Shown piece after piece: positions 1 to 8,248 of a DNA stretch of 64,000 nt. This stretch comes from Mucilaginibacter ginsenosidivorax (lineage in GTDB: Bacteria > Bacteroidota > Bacteroidia > Sphingobacteriales > Sphingobacteriaceae). Each line of letters begins with the position of its first letter. Position 1 is the stretch's first letter. A model generated the notes under the pieces. The model searched no databases. It was not told the origin of the DNA and saw only the letters and a list, made by a program, of their open reading frames with translations. The stretch lies in the NCBI RefSeq assembly GCF_007971525.1, contig NZ_CP042437.1:4836001-4900000 (forward strand), written 5' to 3'. The position numbers and the translations under genes were made by a program.

Positions 1-9
1 TTGATTTTT

Positions 10-60
10 GATGTGCAGCCTGGTTAGATGTGCAGATTTCAGATTTCAAATGTGCAGATT
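10..60. repeat. Family A repeat, left copy
   Basis: Contains the words GATGTGCAG, AGATGTGCAGATTTCAGATT and AATGTGCAGATT. The same words occur inverted at 141-177, and again at 8886, 22561, 24767 and 25362. No coding potential is seen in 1-174. Confidence 0.7.
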
Positions 61-140
61 AATATTTATATGATTGGATGACTAAGTCGTTGAACGTAAT
101 CTGAACATTTTCAAATCTTCAAATTTTCAAATCAATCAAT

Positions 141-177
141 CATCTGCACATCTGAAATCTGCATATCCGCACATCTA
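141..177. repeat. Family A repeat, inverted copy overlapping a stop codon
   Basis: Reads CATCTGCACATCTGAAATCT and then further GCACATC words. It is inverted relative to 10-60. Its right end includes the stop codon of the minus-strand SDR gene at 175-177. Confidence 0.7.
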
Positions 178-933
178 CTTTCTAAATATATTCCCCGCTG
201 TAGCTTGTGCTGTTGGCATAATTACCAGGTCGTTGATGTTAACGTGGGCAGGGCGCGATGCCACAAACCAAATGGTTTCGGCAATATCCTGTGCTACCAG
301 GGGTTCAAAGCCATCATACACTTTTTTTGCCCTTTCCTTATCGCCTTTAAAGCGTACTTCCGAAAACTCGGTCTCTACAGCGCCAGGATGTACTGCCGTA
401 ACCCTGATGCCATGGGGCAGCAAATCAATGCGCATACCTTTATTTAAGGCATCAACAGCATGTTTGGTAGCACAATACACGTTGCCGTTCAGGTAAACCT
501 CTTTACCGGCTATCGAGCCTAAGTTAATAATATGGCCTTTACCGTTTTCAATCATCCAATTGGATACAATGCGGCTTACATATAATAAACCTTTAACGTT
601 GGTATCTATCATGGTTTCCCAATCATCAATATTGCCGTTTTGTATAGGATCCAGCCCCTGGCTCAGCCCGGCATTGTTAATCAGTACATCAACATTTTTC
701 CATGCTTCGGGTATGCCATCAAGGTTTTCCTGCACCTGGGCGCGGTCGCTCACATCAAATGACGATATGGCTATCTCCGTATCATATTTTTTGTTTAAAT
801 GGCTGGCCAGTTTCTCCAGCCGTTCCAGTCTGCGGCCGGTAAGTACCAGGCTATATCCTTCGCGGGCAAATACATGCGCGCACGCTTCGCCAATACCCGA
901 TGTTGCTCCTGTAATTAATGCAATTTTACTCAT
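175..933 (-). CDS. SDR-family NAD(P)-dependent oxidoreductase
   Basis: A 252-residue classical short-chain dehydrogenase/reductase. Visible motifs are the cofactor loop TGATSGIG (residues 8-15), NNAG (86-89), catalytic Ser140 and the YCATK motif (Tyr153, Lys157), followed by the HPGAVETEF segment typical of the YdfG-like subgroup that acts on 3-hydroxy acids or serine-type substrates. The length is normal for the family and the protein should be cytosolic. The substrate cannot be read from sequence. It is transcribed alone on the minus strand; its stop codon lies inside a family A repeat and a family C repeat separates it from porT. Confidence 0.93.
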   Translation of the reverse strand: MSKIALITGATSGIGEACAHVFAREGYSLVLTGRRLERLEKLASHLNKKYDTEIAISSFDVSDRAQVQENLDGIPEAWKNVDVLINNAGLSQGLDPIQNGNIDDWETMIDTNVKGLLYVSRIVSNWMIENGKGHIINLGSIAGKEVYLNGNVYCATKHAVDALNKGMRIDLLPHGIRVTAVHPGAVETEFSEVRFKGDKERAKKVYDGFEPLVAQDIAETIWFVASRPAHVNINDLVIMPTAQATAGNIFRK

Positions 934-1000
934 AATAGAAGTATAACTATTGCTGCGAAATTATGTTTTTTAGTTTGGATTATTGTCGTGTAACCGTAAT

Positions 1001-1085
1001 AAGCCCCACCCAAACCCTCCCCGGAAGGGAGGGCTTAAAAAAAACACAAAAGTCTCCCCTACCGGGGGAGATTTAGAGGGGGCTT
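1001..1085. repeat. Family C palindromic element
   Basis: An 85-bp intergenic element with terminal inverted repeat AAGCCCC (1001-1007) and GGGGCTT (1079-1085). It holds two internal hairpins, CCCTCCCCGGAAGGGAGGG and CTCCCCTACCGGGGGAG. Positions 1051-1083 are a perfect inverted copy of 53849-53881 (33 nt). It lies between two minus-strand genes, 3 bp from the porT stop. Confidence 0.8.
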
Positions 1086-1087
1086 CC

Positions 1088-1822
1088 CTACTCAAAAAAC
1101 AAGCTAAACATCACCGTGTGTAACGACAATTTACTGATAGGTGCCGAAAACGGGTGATTTTCGGGCACCAGGATATTGCCAAAGGAGTTGGATACTTTGA
1201 TTTGTGGCGACAGCTTAAAAAACTCGAAATAAATATCGCAGCCCAGGCCGGCTTCGTAGGAACTAAAACCGCCAACGTTTTTTACCATTTTATCTAAAGG
1301 ATCGAGATTGGTTTCATCCTTTTTGGTGCCGATGGCCTTGGTGTATTTTACTCCCCCCAGAATATAAGCGCGAAAATCGCCCAGCCTGTCGGATTTTAGC
1401 TTGAAAGAAAGGGGTATTTCTACCGAGGTGGTCTGAATTTGTTTTACCTGGTTCTGGTCGGGATTGGCGTAAGTATAACTCAGGTTCCGGTCGGCAAAAA
1501 CCAGTGAGGGGGTTACACGTACTTCAAAATGTTCGGTTAAGGTGTAGCGGGTTAAAAAGCCGATGGCAAAGCCCGGCTGGCTTTTTGAGCCTATACTATT
1601 TACCGAGTCGGTGATATTTTTGTTGGTGGCGGCATCAAAAAAGGGTTTGCGCCAGTCGGGCTTTTTAACTATCCGCAGGTCGCTGCTAACATAACTAAAG
1701 CTAAAACCAAAGCTCAGGTCTTGCTGATCGGCCCCTCCGCCCCATGCCGGTACGTATTGTGCCAGCGAAATTTTGCTGCAAAATAAAAGGCATAAAAGTA
1801 AGAGGTACCGGTTTTTGATCAT
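1088..1822 (-). CDS. porT: PorT-family outer-membrane beta-barrel protein
   Basis: A 244-residue protein with an N-terminal signal peptide (a hydrophobic stretch ending SLAQ) followed by alternating polar and aromatic beta-strand segments and a C-terminal aromatic (FSLFFE) suited to outer-membrane assembly. The sequence and its placement directly after ubiE match the PorT proteins of Bacteroidota, an outer-membrane component needed for type IX secretion. The start overlaps the ubiE stop by the 4-nt ATGA, so the two genes are translationally coupled. A T9SS substrate is encoded at 54729-57662, consistent with a working T9SS. The alternative is a generic porin-family or OmpA-like barrel. Confidence 0.75.
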   Translation of the reverse strand: MIKNRYLLLLCLLFCSKISLAQYVPAWGGGADQQDLSFGFSFSYVSSDLRIVKKPDWRKPFFDAATNKNITDSVNSIGSKSQPGFAIGFLTRYTLTEHFEVRVTPSLVFADRNLSYTYANPDQNQVKQIQTTSVEIPLSFKLKSDRLGDFRAYILGGVKYTKAIGTKKDETNLDPLDKMVKNVGGFSSYEAGLGCDIYFEFFKLSPQIKVSNSFGNILVPENHPFSAPISKLSLHTVMFSLFFE

Positions 1823-2550
1823 TTAACGCCTGTGTATATCGAACAAATTCCAAACGCCAAGGGCCTGTGTTTGGTATTTTTAAAGCCAACTTTATCCATT
1901 AAAGCCACAAAATTTTTGCCATCGGGGAACGCCGCAACCGACTCGGGCAGGTAGCTGTAAGCACGCGAATCTTTACTGAATAACTTGCCAATACCCGGCG
2001 TTATATAATTAAAGTAAAAATTGTACAACTGTTTTATAGGGAATGCCTTGGGTTTTGAAAACTCCAATACTACTGCTTTACCACCCGGTTTTAAAACCCG
2101 TTGAATATCGGCCAGGCCAACCTCCAGGTTTTCGAAATTACGAACGCCGTATGCTACTGTAACCGCGTCAAATTCATTATCACCAAATGGCAGCTTCTCC
2201 GAATCGCCAAGTTTTACCGAAAACTTATCGCTCAACCCGCGTTTAGCTATTTTTTGATCGGCAATATCGAGCATCCCGCGGGAAATATCTACGCCAACAA
2301 TTTTTTCGGGCTTTAATATTTTTAAGGCCTCAAAGGCAAAATCGCCGGTGCCTGTAGCCACGTCGAGGATCAGTTTGGGCTGATCTTTTTTTAATTCGTT
2401 GATAGCCTTTTTGCGCCAGATGATATCGATGCCCAGGGACATGAAATGGTTCAAAAAATCGTAGGTTTTTGATATATTATTGAACATATCGGCCACCTGT
2501 TCTTTCTTGGTGGTCTGCTCATTATTGTACGGAGTTATGGTTTTGCTCAT
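1819..2550 (-). CDS. ubiE: Demethylmenaquinone methyltransferase UbiE/MenG
   Basis: A 243-residue SAM-dependent methyltransferase. The family signature YDFLNHFMSLGID (30-42) is present, along with the SAM-binding motif VATGTGD (64-70) and the motif GVRNFENLEVGL. It performs the final C-methylation of menaquinone, the quinone used by the complex I encoded at 10-20 kb. Start ATG at 2550 is preceded by a TATCTTTG -7 element (2572-2565). It is the first gene of a ubiE-porT operon. Confidence 0.95.
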   Translation of the reverse strand: MSKTITPYNNEQTTKKEQVADMFNNISKTYDFLNHFMSLGIDIIWRKKAINELKKDQPKLILDVATGTGDFAFEALKILKPEKIVGVDISRGMLDIADQKIAKRGLSDKFSVKLGDSEKLPFGDNEFDAVTVAYGVRNFENLEVGLADIQRVLKPGGKAVVLEFSKPKAFPIKQLYNFYFNYITPGIGKLFSKDSRAYSYLPESVAAFPDGKNFVALMDKVGFKNTKHRPLAFGICSIYTGVK

Positions 2551-2564
2551 TTTTATAATGTGCG

Positions 2565-2572
2565 CAAAGATA
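2565..2572 (-). promoter_or_regulatory. -7 promoter element of ubiE-porT
   Basis: Reads TATCTTTG on the minus strand, matching the Bacteroidota TAnnTTTG consensus, 14 nt upstream of the ubiE ATG. No clear -33 TTG was identified. Confidence 0.55.
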
Positions 2573-2761
2573 ACGATTGTATGTTGATTGATTTTATCTG
2601 GTTAGATTAAGTTGACAGGCTTGTGTAAATGTTAAGCCAATTCACTAATTTTAAAAACCAATTTAATGTTTAACCAACGCATCAAAGCTGCCTGGAAGGG
2701 TGGCCTGTTTTTACCGGCTCTGTTTTAATTAAATTATACATCAATTGAATGTCCCTTATCT

Positions 2762-4135
2762 ATGAAAGAAAAACAAGAATCCTCGCGCCGAAGTTTTATT
2801 AAAAAATTAACCACAACCACTGCCGCCGTAGCGGTTGGCAACAGCCTGTTTGCATCGCAAAGTACCGTTAAACCCTTCGCCATATTAAAAAGACAATTGG
2901 GTTTTGAATATAACGACCAAATCAACATCGCCCTGATAGGTGCCGGTGGTATGGGCAACAGCGATACCGACACCGCGCTAAAAGTTCCTGGCGTAAAACT
3001 GGTAGCTGTTTGCGATTTGTACGATGGCCGCCTTAAAGATGCCAAAACCAAATATGGTGCCGATATTTTTACCACCCGGGTTTATAAAGAGATACTAAAC
3101 CGTAAAGATATTGATGCCGTAATAATTGCCACACCCGATCATTGGCACCAGCAAATATCTGTTGATGCCATGCACGCCGGCAAACATGTATACTGCGAAA
3201 AACCCATGGTACACGCCATTACCGAAGGCCCGGCTGTAATAAAAGCCCAGCAGGATACCGGTAAAATTTTCCAGGTAGGCAGCCAGGGCGTATCATCATT
3301 AGGGAACGAGAAAGCTCATGAACTGTTAAAAAGCGGTGCTATTGGCCAGCTGAATTATGCCGAAGGATTTTGGGCGCGCCGCGAACCGTTGGAAGTTTGG
3401 CAATACCCCATCCCGGCAGATGCATCGCCTCAAACACTGGATTGGGAAACCTACATCAGCAACACAAAAAAACGTCCCTTTGACGAAAAAAGGTTCTTCC
3501 GCTGGAGAAATTATACCGATTACGGTACCGGCATGGCAGGCGACTTATTTGTGCACCTGTTTTCGAGCCTGCACTTTATAACCGACTCGATGGGCCCGAA
3601 TAAAATTTATGCATCGGGCGGGCTGCGTTTCTGGAACGATGGCCGCGAAGTACCAGATGTATTATTAGGCACTTTTGATTATGCCAAAACCCAGGCGCAC
3701 CCGGCATTCAACCTTTCGCTGCGGTGCAATTTTGTGGATGGCACCAGCGGCACTACCTATTTAAAACTGGTGGGCAGCGAAGGCTCGATGGATATTACCT
3801 GGGACAAGGTAACCCTTAAACGCAACAAAACTTTTGCCAGCGACGATCCCTTTTATTTAGATAAGCTAAAAAAAGCCGGTGTTGGCTACGCCGAACGTAA
3901 AAAAATGCTACCGCCTGAAGAAATTACTTATGATGCCGACAAGGGTTATATGGGCGGGCCTTATGATCACATGGTCAACTTTTTTACTGCCATCCGTAAT
4001 AATGGCAAGGTAACCGAAGATGCGGTATTTGGCTATCGTGCCGCTGCTCCTGCCTTATTGTGTAATGACAGCTACTACAATAATAGCCCCATGTTTTGGG
4101 ACCCGGAGAAAATGCAGGTAGCAAAGAAGAGTTAA
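2762..4135 (+). CDS. Gfo/Idh/MocA oxidoreductase with Tat signal
   Basis: A 457-residue exported NAD(P)-dependent sugar oxidoreductase. A twin-arginine signal RRSFIK (9-14) is followed by a hydrophobic Ala/Val/Thr stretch. The Rossmann loop GAGGMG is at 60-65 and the catalytic EKP motif at 146-148. The Bacteroidota-type C-terminal domain ends near DSYYNNSPMFWDPE. Proteins of this type oxidise sugars or glycosides at C3 in the periplasm and are frequently paired with DUF1080 hydrolases, as here. The DUF1080 reading frame follows after 48 bp, so the two probably formed one catabolic operon. The substrate is unknown. Confidence 0.92.
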   Translation: MKEKQESSRRSFIKKLTTTTAAVAVGNSLFASQSTVKPFAILKRQLGFEYNDQINIALIGAGGMGNSDTDTALKVPGVKLVAVCDLYDGRLKDAKTKYGADIFTTRVYKEILNRKDIDAVIIATPDHWHQQISVDAMHAGKHVYCEKPMVHAITEGPAVIKAQQDTGKIFQVGSQGVSSLGNEKAHELLKSGAIGQLNYAEGFWARREPLEVWQYPIPADASPQTLDWETYISNTKKRPFDEKRFFRWRNYTDYGTGMAGDLFVHLFSSLHFITDSMGPNKIYASGGLRFWNDGREVPDVLLGTFDYAKTQAHPAFNLSLRCNFVDGTSGTTYLKLVGSEGSMDITWDKVTLKRNKTFASDDPFYLDKLKKAGVGYAERKKMLPPEEITYDADKGYMGGPYDHMVNFFTAIRNNGKVTEDAVFGYRAAAPALLCNDSYYNNSPMFWDPEKMQVAKKS

Positions 4136-4183
4136 GAGTCAAGAATCAAGAGTTAAGACAAAAAAACATCTATTCAATAGGTT

Positions 4184-4921
4184 ATGAAACAACAATTGAA
4201 AAAACTGGGGTTGGTAATGGCGGCGGCGGCTTTGGTTTGTGTGTAAACATCGGCGGTTGGCGTAAAAGTACCGCCGCACGTAAAAAAAGCAGCTGCTAAA
4301 AAAGGCCCATGGGTAAACCTTTTTGATGGTAAAACATTAAAGGGCTGGCATGGCTTTAACAAAAAAGGCGAAGTTAAAAACTGGGCCATTGTTGACGGCG
4401 CGCTGGTTTGCCTGGGCGCGGCCGAAGGCGATACCGGCGGCGATATTGTAACTGATAAAGCCTACACCAACTTTGAACTGGAATGGGAATGGAAAATTGA
4501 CAAGGGCAGCAACAGCGGCGTACTATACCACGTAATTGAAGACCCGAAATACCATGCCACCTATAACACCGGTCCCGAATACCAGATCATCGACGATGAA
4601 GGCTGGCCCGACAAATTGGAAGAATGGCAAAAAACGGGCTGCGATTATGCCATGTACCTGCCCAACACCCTTAAAAAACTGGAACCTGTTGGTAAATGGA
4701 ACATCAGCAAAATAGTATTCAACAACGGGCATGTAGAGCATTGGCTAAACGGATCGAAAATAATTGCCTTTGAGGCCTGGACCGACGAATGGAACAAGAA
4801 AAAAGCCGAAGGTAAATGGAAAGATTACCCCGACTATGGCGCCGCAAAAACCGGTTTAATTGCCCTGCAGGATCATGGGCATAAGGCCTACTTCCGTAAC
4901 ATTAGGATAAAGGAGCTATAA
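4184..4921 (+). pseudogene. DUF1080 (3-keto-disaccharide hydrolase-like) gene with in-frame stop
   Basis: Reading from ATG 4184 gives a normal signal-peptide start (MKQQLKKLGLVMAAAALVCV) and then TAA at 4244-4246, codon 21. The same frame then stays open to the TAA at 4921. It encodes a complete DUF1080 concanavalin-like domain with NLFDGKTLKGWHGF, NSGVLYHV and GPEYQIIDDEGWPD. The family is secreted and hydrolyses 3-keto-glycosides made by Gfo/Idh partners such as the upstream gene. One nucleotide change (for example CAA to TAA) would explain the break; there is no frameshift. It may be a true nonsense mutation, a sequencing error, or rescued by an internal start, but an internal start would lose the signal peptide. 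Confidence 0.8.
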
Positions 4922-4956
4922 AACGTTTTAGCAATTTGCAATATTGAGCGTTTAAT

Positions 4957-5445
4957 ATGATTAGGAAATGGGTTCTGATTTGCTGCCTGATTTTGGGCCT
5001 TGGTAATGCCCACGCACAGCTTATAAAAGATACTGTAAGGGTAGCCAACCATGCCAGGAGTAACATTGACCGGATACTAAATAGTTGTCGCGCTAAATTG
5101 AGGTATAGGACAAAGGACATTAAAAATGGAAGTTTCTCTGTCGGCCACGAGATCGGCTTTTTTAAACAAACTTTAAAGAGTAAACTACTTTATAAGTTTG
5201 ATGCATTTAGATGCTGTAATTTTACCATAATCCGCAAAAATCAACATGTTGGGGTAAGTGAATTTATTTATAAAAACAAAATGCTGGCCAATAGGGTGTT
5301 TAAATATCTTAAATCAAATGAGCGTTATTCTTTATCAGAGGTCTACATCAAATTTAAACCTGTACAAATTGGCACTAGCGTTTTTATAGTTTTAACCGAA
5401 ACTCCCGATGATATCGCTATTAAAAAACTGCTTGGCAGTTTGTGA
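4957..5445 (+). CDS. Hypothetical secreted protein
   Basis: A 162-residue protein not assigned to any family. The N-terminus MIRKWVLICCLILGLGNAHAQ is a convincing signal peptide with cleavage after AHA. The mature part is basic and mixed alpha/beta, with Cys residues in NSCRAK and RCCNF. The gene is richer in A/T and in AAA/TTT codons than its neighbours, which could indicate recent acquisition. It ends just before a strong terminator hairpin at 5476. The start ATG 4957 is the only one that keeps the signal peptide. Confidence 0.6.
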   Translation: MIRKWVLICCLILGLGNAHAQLIKDTVRVANHARSNIDRILNSCRAKLRYRTKDIKNGSFSVGHEIGFFKQTLKSKLLYKFDAFRCCNFTIIRKNQHVGVSEFIYKNKMLANRVFKYLKSNERYSLSEVYIKFKPVQIGTSVFIVLTETPDDIAIKKLLGSL

Positions 5446-5475
5446 TTATCTATAGAAAGCCAAAATTTAATTTCT

Positions 5476-5503
5476 GCCGGTTGTGCTTCCACAACCGGCT
5501 TTT
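5476..5503. terminator. Terminator hairpin between convergent genes
   Basis: A perfect 10-bp stem GCCGGTTGTG / CACAACCGGC with CTTC loop, followed by TTTT on the plus strand. It lies between the hypothetical gene (stop 5445) and the convergent VOC gene (stop 5540). Confidence 0.8.
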
Positions 5504-5539
5504 ATCAACTACCCGCACAACTACAGATTCTTCTTCAGC

Positions 5540-6028
5540 TTACTTAGCCAAAGCCAGTAATCCCTCTATATCCAGCCTCCTGGTAAACATGGTCAATTTG
5601 CCATTTTCATCAAGCGGCCAGTTTTCTTTTGGCCTGTCCCAGTAAAGTTCCACACCATTTTGGTCGGGATCATTCAGGTAGATTGCTTCAGATACGCCAT
5701 GGTCAGATGTGCCGGTGATGGGGTATTTGGCATCAATCAGCCGCTGCAAAATTGCAGCAAGATCTTTGCGTTCGGGGTAAAGTATAGCTGTATGGTACAA
5801 ACCCGGCGCATATTCAGGTGCCGGCGAAGCACCTTTACTATGCCATGTATTTAAGCCGATGTGATGGTGATAGCCGCCGGCAGATATAAAAGCCGCCTGA
5901 TCGCCATACAGCATCATTTTATCAAAACCCAGCAGGCCGCAATAAAAATCAAGGGATTTTTGCAGGTTGCTTACCTTTAAATGCACGTGGCCAATGCGGG
6001 TTTGGGCGGGAATTTTATAATCGTTCAT
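5540..6028 (-). CDS. VOC-family (glyoxalase/extradiol dioxygenase-like) protein
   Basis: A 162-residue metalloenzyme of the vicinal oxygen chelate fold. It opens with IGHVHLKVSNLQKSLDFYCGLLGF, where the His of HVHLKV is the first metal ligand. It continues with YHHHIGLNTW (second His region) and YLNDPDQNGVELYWDRP, which contains the metal-binding Glu. This matches the CatE-like half of catechol 2,3-dioxygenase-type proteins common as single-gene enzymes in Bacteroidota. Substrate unknown. It is monocistronic, with a TAAATTTG -7 element 21 nt upstream of the ATG. Confidence 0.88.
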   Translation of the reverse strand: MNDYKIPAQTRIGHVHLKVSNLQKSLDFYCGLLGFDKMMLYGDQAAFISAGGYHHHIGLNTWHSKGASPAPEYAPGLYHTAILYPERKDLAAILQRLIDAKYPITGTSDHGVSEAIYLNDPDQNGVELYWDRPKENWPLDENGKLTMFTRRLDIEGLLALAK

Positions 6029-6048
6029 GATATTGTATGTTTAAACAT

Positions 6049-6056
6049 CAAATTTA
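6049..6056 (-). promoter_or_regulatory. -7 promoter element of VOC gene
   Basis: TAAATTTG on the minus strand, matching TAnnTTTG, upstream of the ATG at 6028. Confidence 0.45.
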
Positions 6057-6161
6057 AGTATTATTGCGCTTACATTTGTTTACCCATTGTAAAACAACGC
6101 GAAGCAAAGGCTGCAGATGCCTCCATAGGTTAGCGGGCATGTGCTTGCAGTTAAAAATAAT

Positions 6162-6169
6162 TACCTTTG
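6162..6169 (+). promoter_or_regulatory. -7-like element immediately upstream of ysxC
   Basis: TACCTTTG ends 4 nt before the ATG at 6174, so any transcript started here would be leaderless or nearly so. It supports ATG 6174 over an upstream in-frame GTG at 6141. Confidence 0.5.
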
Positions 6170-6173
6170 CCAC

Positions 6174-6797
6174 ATGATTGTTAAAACGGCCGAATTTATT
6201 TGCAGCAATACCCAAATTTCGAAGCTACCGCCGCCCATTAAGGCCGAGTACGCTTTTATAGGGCGCTCAAACGTAGGCAAATCTTCGCTGATCAATATGC
6301 TCACGCAAAAAAAAGGATTGGCTAAAACATCGCAAACACCGGGTAAAACCCAGCTGATAAATCACTTTTTTATTAACGACAGCTGGTATATTGTTGATTT
6401 ACCTGGCTACGGATATGCCCGGGCATCCAAAACAAACAAAGCCAACTGGAATAAATTCATCCATAACTACCTTGATAAGCGCGAAAGCCTGCAATGCGTT
6501 ATGGTATTGATAGATAGCCGCCTGGAGCCGCAAAAAATAGACATCGAATTTTGTAACTGGCTGGGCGAAAAAGGCTTGTCGTTCGTGCTGGTTTTTACAA
6601 AAGCCGATAAACAATCGAGCGTTAAAACCGACCAGAACATAGCCAGATTTAAAAAAGCCCTGCTGGAAACTTTCGAAGAAGCCCCACAATACTTCATCAC
6701 CTCGGCCGAGCTACAATTGGGCCGGGATGAGATTTTAGGCTTTATAGATAATATTAATAAGAGTTTTGTGGTACCACATTTTGAGCCGAGGGATTAA
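6174..6797 (+). CDS. ysxC: Ribosome biogenesis GTPase YsxC/EngB
   Basis: A 207-residue TRAFAC-class GTPase required for 50S subunit assembly. It has the P-loop GRSNVGKSS (30-38), a switch I threonine in SQTPGKTQLIN, G3 DLPGYGYA, and G4 TKADK, with a C-terminal TSAELQLG as G5. The length fits the family. I chose ATG 6174 because the family normally begins about 30 residues before the P-loop and the upstream in-frame region contains a promoter-like element. The downstream neighbour is the DUF559 element, which starts only 17 bp after the stop. Confidence 0.95.
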   Translation: MIVKTAEFICSNTQISKLPPPIKAEYAFIGRSNVGKSSLINMLTQKKGLAKTSQTPGKTQLINHFFINDSWYIVDLPGYGYARASKTNKANWNKFIHNYLDKRESLQCVMVLIDSRLEPQKIDIEFCNWLGEKGLSFVLVFTKADKQSSVKTDQNIARFKKALLETFEEAPQYFITSAELQLGRDEILGFIDNINKSFVVPHFEPRD

Positions 6798-6814
6798 AAA
6801 GCCGATTTTTTTTT

Positions 6815-7294
6815 GATCCCCTCTCGAGAGGGGGCGCGAAGGAAAGTGCGGCTGCAGGGGTGTGTTGTACGCCATTAAAGCAAAGCGATAAGTATTGAGT
6901 ATAATGCCACGCAAAATAATACCATACAACCCAAACCTGAAAGACTTAGCCCGCAAGCTAAGAAACGATAGCACCCTGGGCGAAGTATTACTTTGGAATG
7001 AAATAAAAGGAAGAGGCTTTGGATATGATTTTCACAGGCAAAAACCACTATTAAATTACATTGTAGATTTTTATTGCAGTGAGTTAAATTTGGTGATCGA
7101 GGTTGATGGGCATTATCATAATCACGAAGAAAAAGTTGAGGTAGATATTTTACGGGACCAGGAACTTGCCAAATATGATTTAACAGTAATTCGCTTTACA
7201 GAACAGGAAGTACGAAAAGATATTGCTAATGTTTTAAGAACAATTGAGAGCTATGTTGCAGAACACACCCCTCCCCCCTCTCAAGAGGGGAATC
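6815..7294 (+). mobile_element. Candidate small element: DUF559 gene between inverted palindromic arms
   Basis: The left arm holds a perfect 16-nt palindrome CCCCTCTCGAGAGGGG (6818-6833) and AGGGGTGTGTT (6856-6866). The right arm holds AACACACCCCT (7262-7272) and CCCCTCTCAAGAGGGG (7275-7290) followed by AATC, mirroring GATC on the left. The arms are inverted copies that differ only in spacer length. The right arm overlaps the 3' end of the DUF559 coding sequence. Mobility is an inference; no target-site duplication is evident. Confidence 0.45.
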
Positions 7295-7317
7295 GCACGG
7301 GGCCGGCGCTTTGTTGA
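6904..7317 (+). CDS. DUF559 endonuclease-domain protein
   Basis: A 137-residue protein of the DUF559 family, which has a Vsr-like PD-(D/E)XK restriction-endonuclease fold. Candidate active-site residues are Glu27 (LGEVLLW), Asp55 (YIVDFYC) and the Glu66-Val67-Asp68 motif in LVIEVDGHYH, with a C-terminal strand LTVIRFTEQEV. The biochemical role of the family is unproven. The last residues after AEH (TPPPSQEG) are encoded by the right palindromic arm, so repeat DNA forms the protein tail. ATG 6904 is preferred over TTG 6895. The gene sits between ysxC and the prenyltransferase with no functional link to either. Confidence 0.8.
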   Translation: MPRKIIPYNPNLKDLARKLRNDSTLGEVLLWNEIKGRGFGYDFHRQKPLLNYIVDFYCSELNLVIEVDGHYHNHEEKVEVDILRDQELAKYDLTVIRFTEQEVRKDIANVLRTIESYVAEHTPPPSQEGNRTGPALC

Positions 7318-7393
7318 TTTGCATTCATTGTAACGCAGTGTATATCTAAAATAAAATCGCAAAATACCCCTATAAAAAGGGATACATATTAAC

Positions 7394-8248
7394 ATGAAAA
7401 AATACCTTTCATTAGTAACATTTACCCACACCATTTTTGCCATGCCGTTTGCATTTATCGGCTTTTTTTTGGCGGTAACCACTACACAGCACACGTTCGA
7501 TTGGCGTAAGCTGGTGCTTATGGTATTGTGTATGATATTCGCCCGCAACTCGGCTATGGCTTTTAACCGCTATTTAGATAGGGATATTGACGCCCAAAAC
7601 CCGCGCACCAAACAGCGGGATATCCCGGCGGGCCGTATCAGCGCGGCCTCGGCTTTAACCTTTACATTGATCAACTGCGGCCTGTTTATAGCAGCTACGT
7701 TTTTTATCAACCCTTTGTGCTTTTACCTGTCGCCGGTAGCTTTATTTGTGGTGATGGGTTATAGTGCTACCAAACGCTTTACGGCACTTTGTCATTTGGT
7801 TTTAGGCCTGGGCTTATCGCTGGCCCCCATTGGCGCTTACCTGGTAGTGACGGGCGAATTTGCGTTAACACCCATATTTTTCTCACTATCGGTTTTATGC
7901 TGGGTTAGTGGCTTCGATATTATTTATGCCCTTCAGGATGAAGATTTCGACCGCAGCCAAAACCTGCATTCTATTCCTGCATACCTGGGTAAAGTAAACG
8001 CTTTAAGGCTATCAACATTTTTGCATGTGTTATCGGCTTTATTTATCATGATGCCGATATTTTTTACTCACGTAGGTATTTTATACTATGTTGGCATAGC
8101 TTTTTTTTGCGCTATGTTAATTTACCAGCACCTGTTGGTAAAACCAAACGATTTGAGCCGGGTAAACTTTGCTTTTATGACTACCAACGGTATTGCCAGC
8201 GTGGTATTTGCGGTGTTATTCCTGTTAGATAGAATATGGACGCGCTAA
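7394..8248 (+). CDS. UbiA-family polyprenyltransferase (possibly MqnP-like)
   Basis: A 284-residue integral membrane prenyltransferase with about eight hydrophobic segments. The first prenyl-diphosphate/Mg motif is NRYLDRDIDAQNPRT (Asn58, Asp62, Asp66) and the second aspartate-rich motif is YALQDEDFDR. It resembles the 'UbiA-other' subgroup that includes MqnP of the futalosine menaquinone route, but could be another aromatic prenyltransferase. A quinone role fits with ubiE at 1819 and complex I downstream. It overlaps the following Crp-type gene by 13 bp, so they are co-transcribed. Confidence 0.85.
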   Translation: MKKYLSLVTFTHTIFAMPFAFIGFFLAVTTTQHTFDWRKLVLMVLCMIFARNSAMAFNRYLDRDIDAQNPRTKQRDIPAGRISAASALTFTLINCGLFIAATFFINPLCFYLSPVALFVVMGYSATKRFTALCHLVLGLGLSLAPIGAYLVVTGEFALTPIFFSLSVLCWVSGFDIIYALQDEDFDRSQNLHSIPAYLGKVNALRLSTFLHVLSALFIMMPIFFTHVGILYYVGIAFFCAMLIYQHLLVKPNDLSRVNFAFMTTNGIASVVFAVLFLLDRIWTR

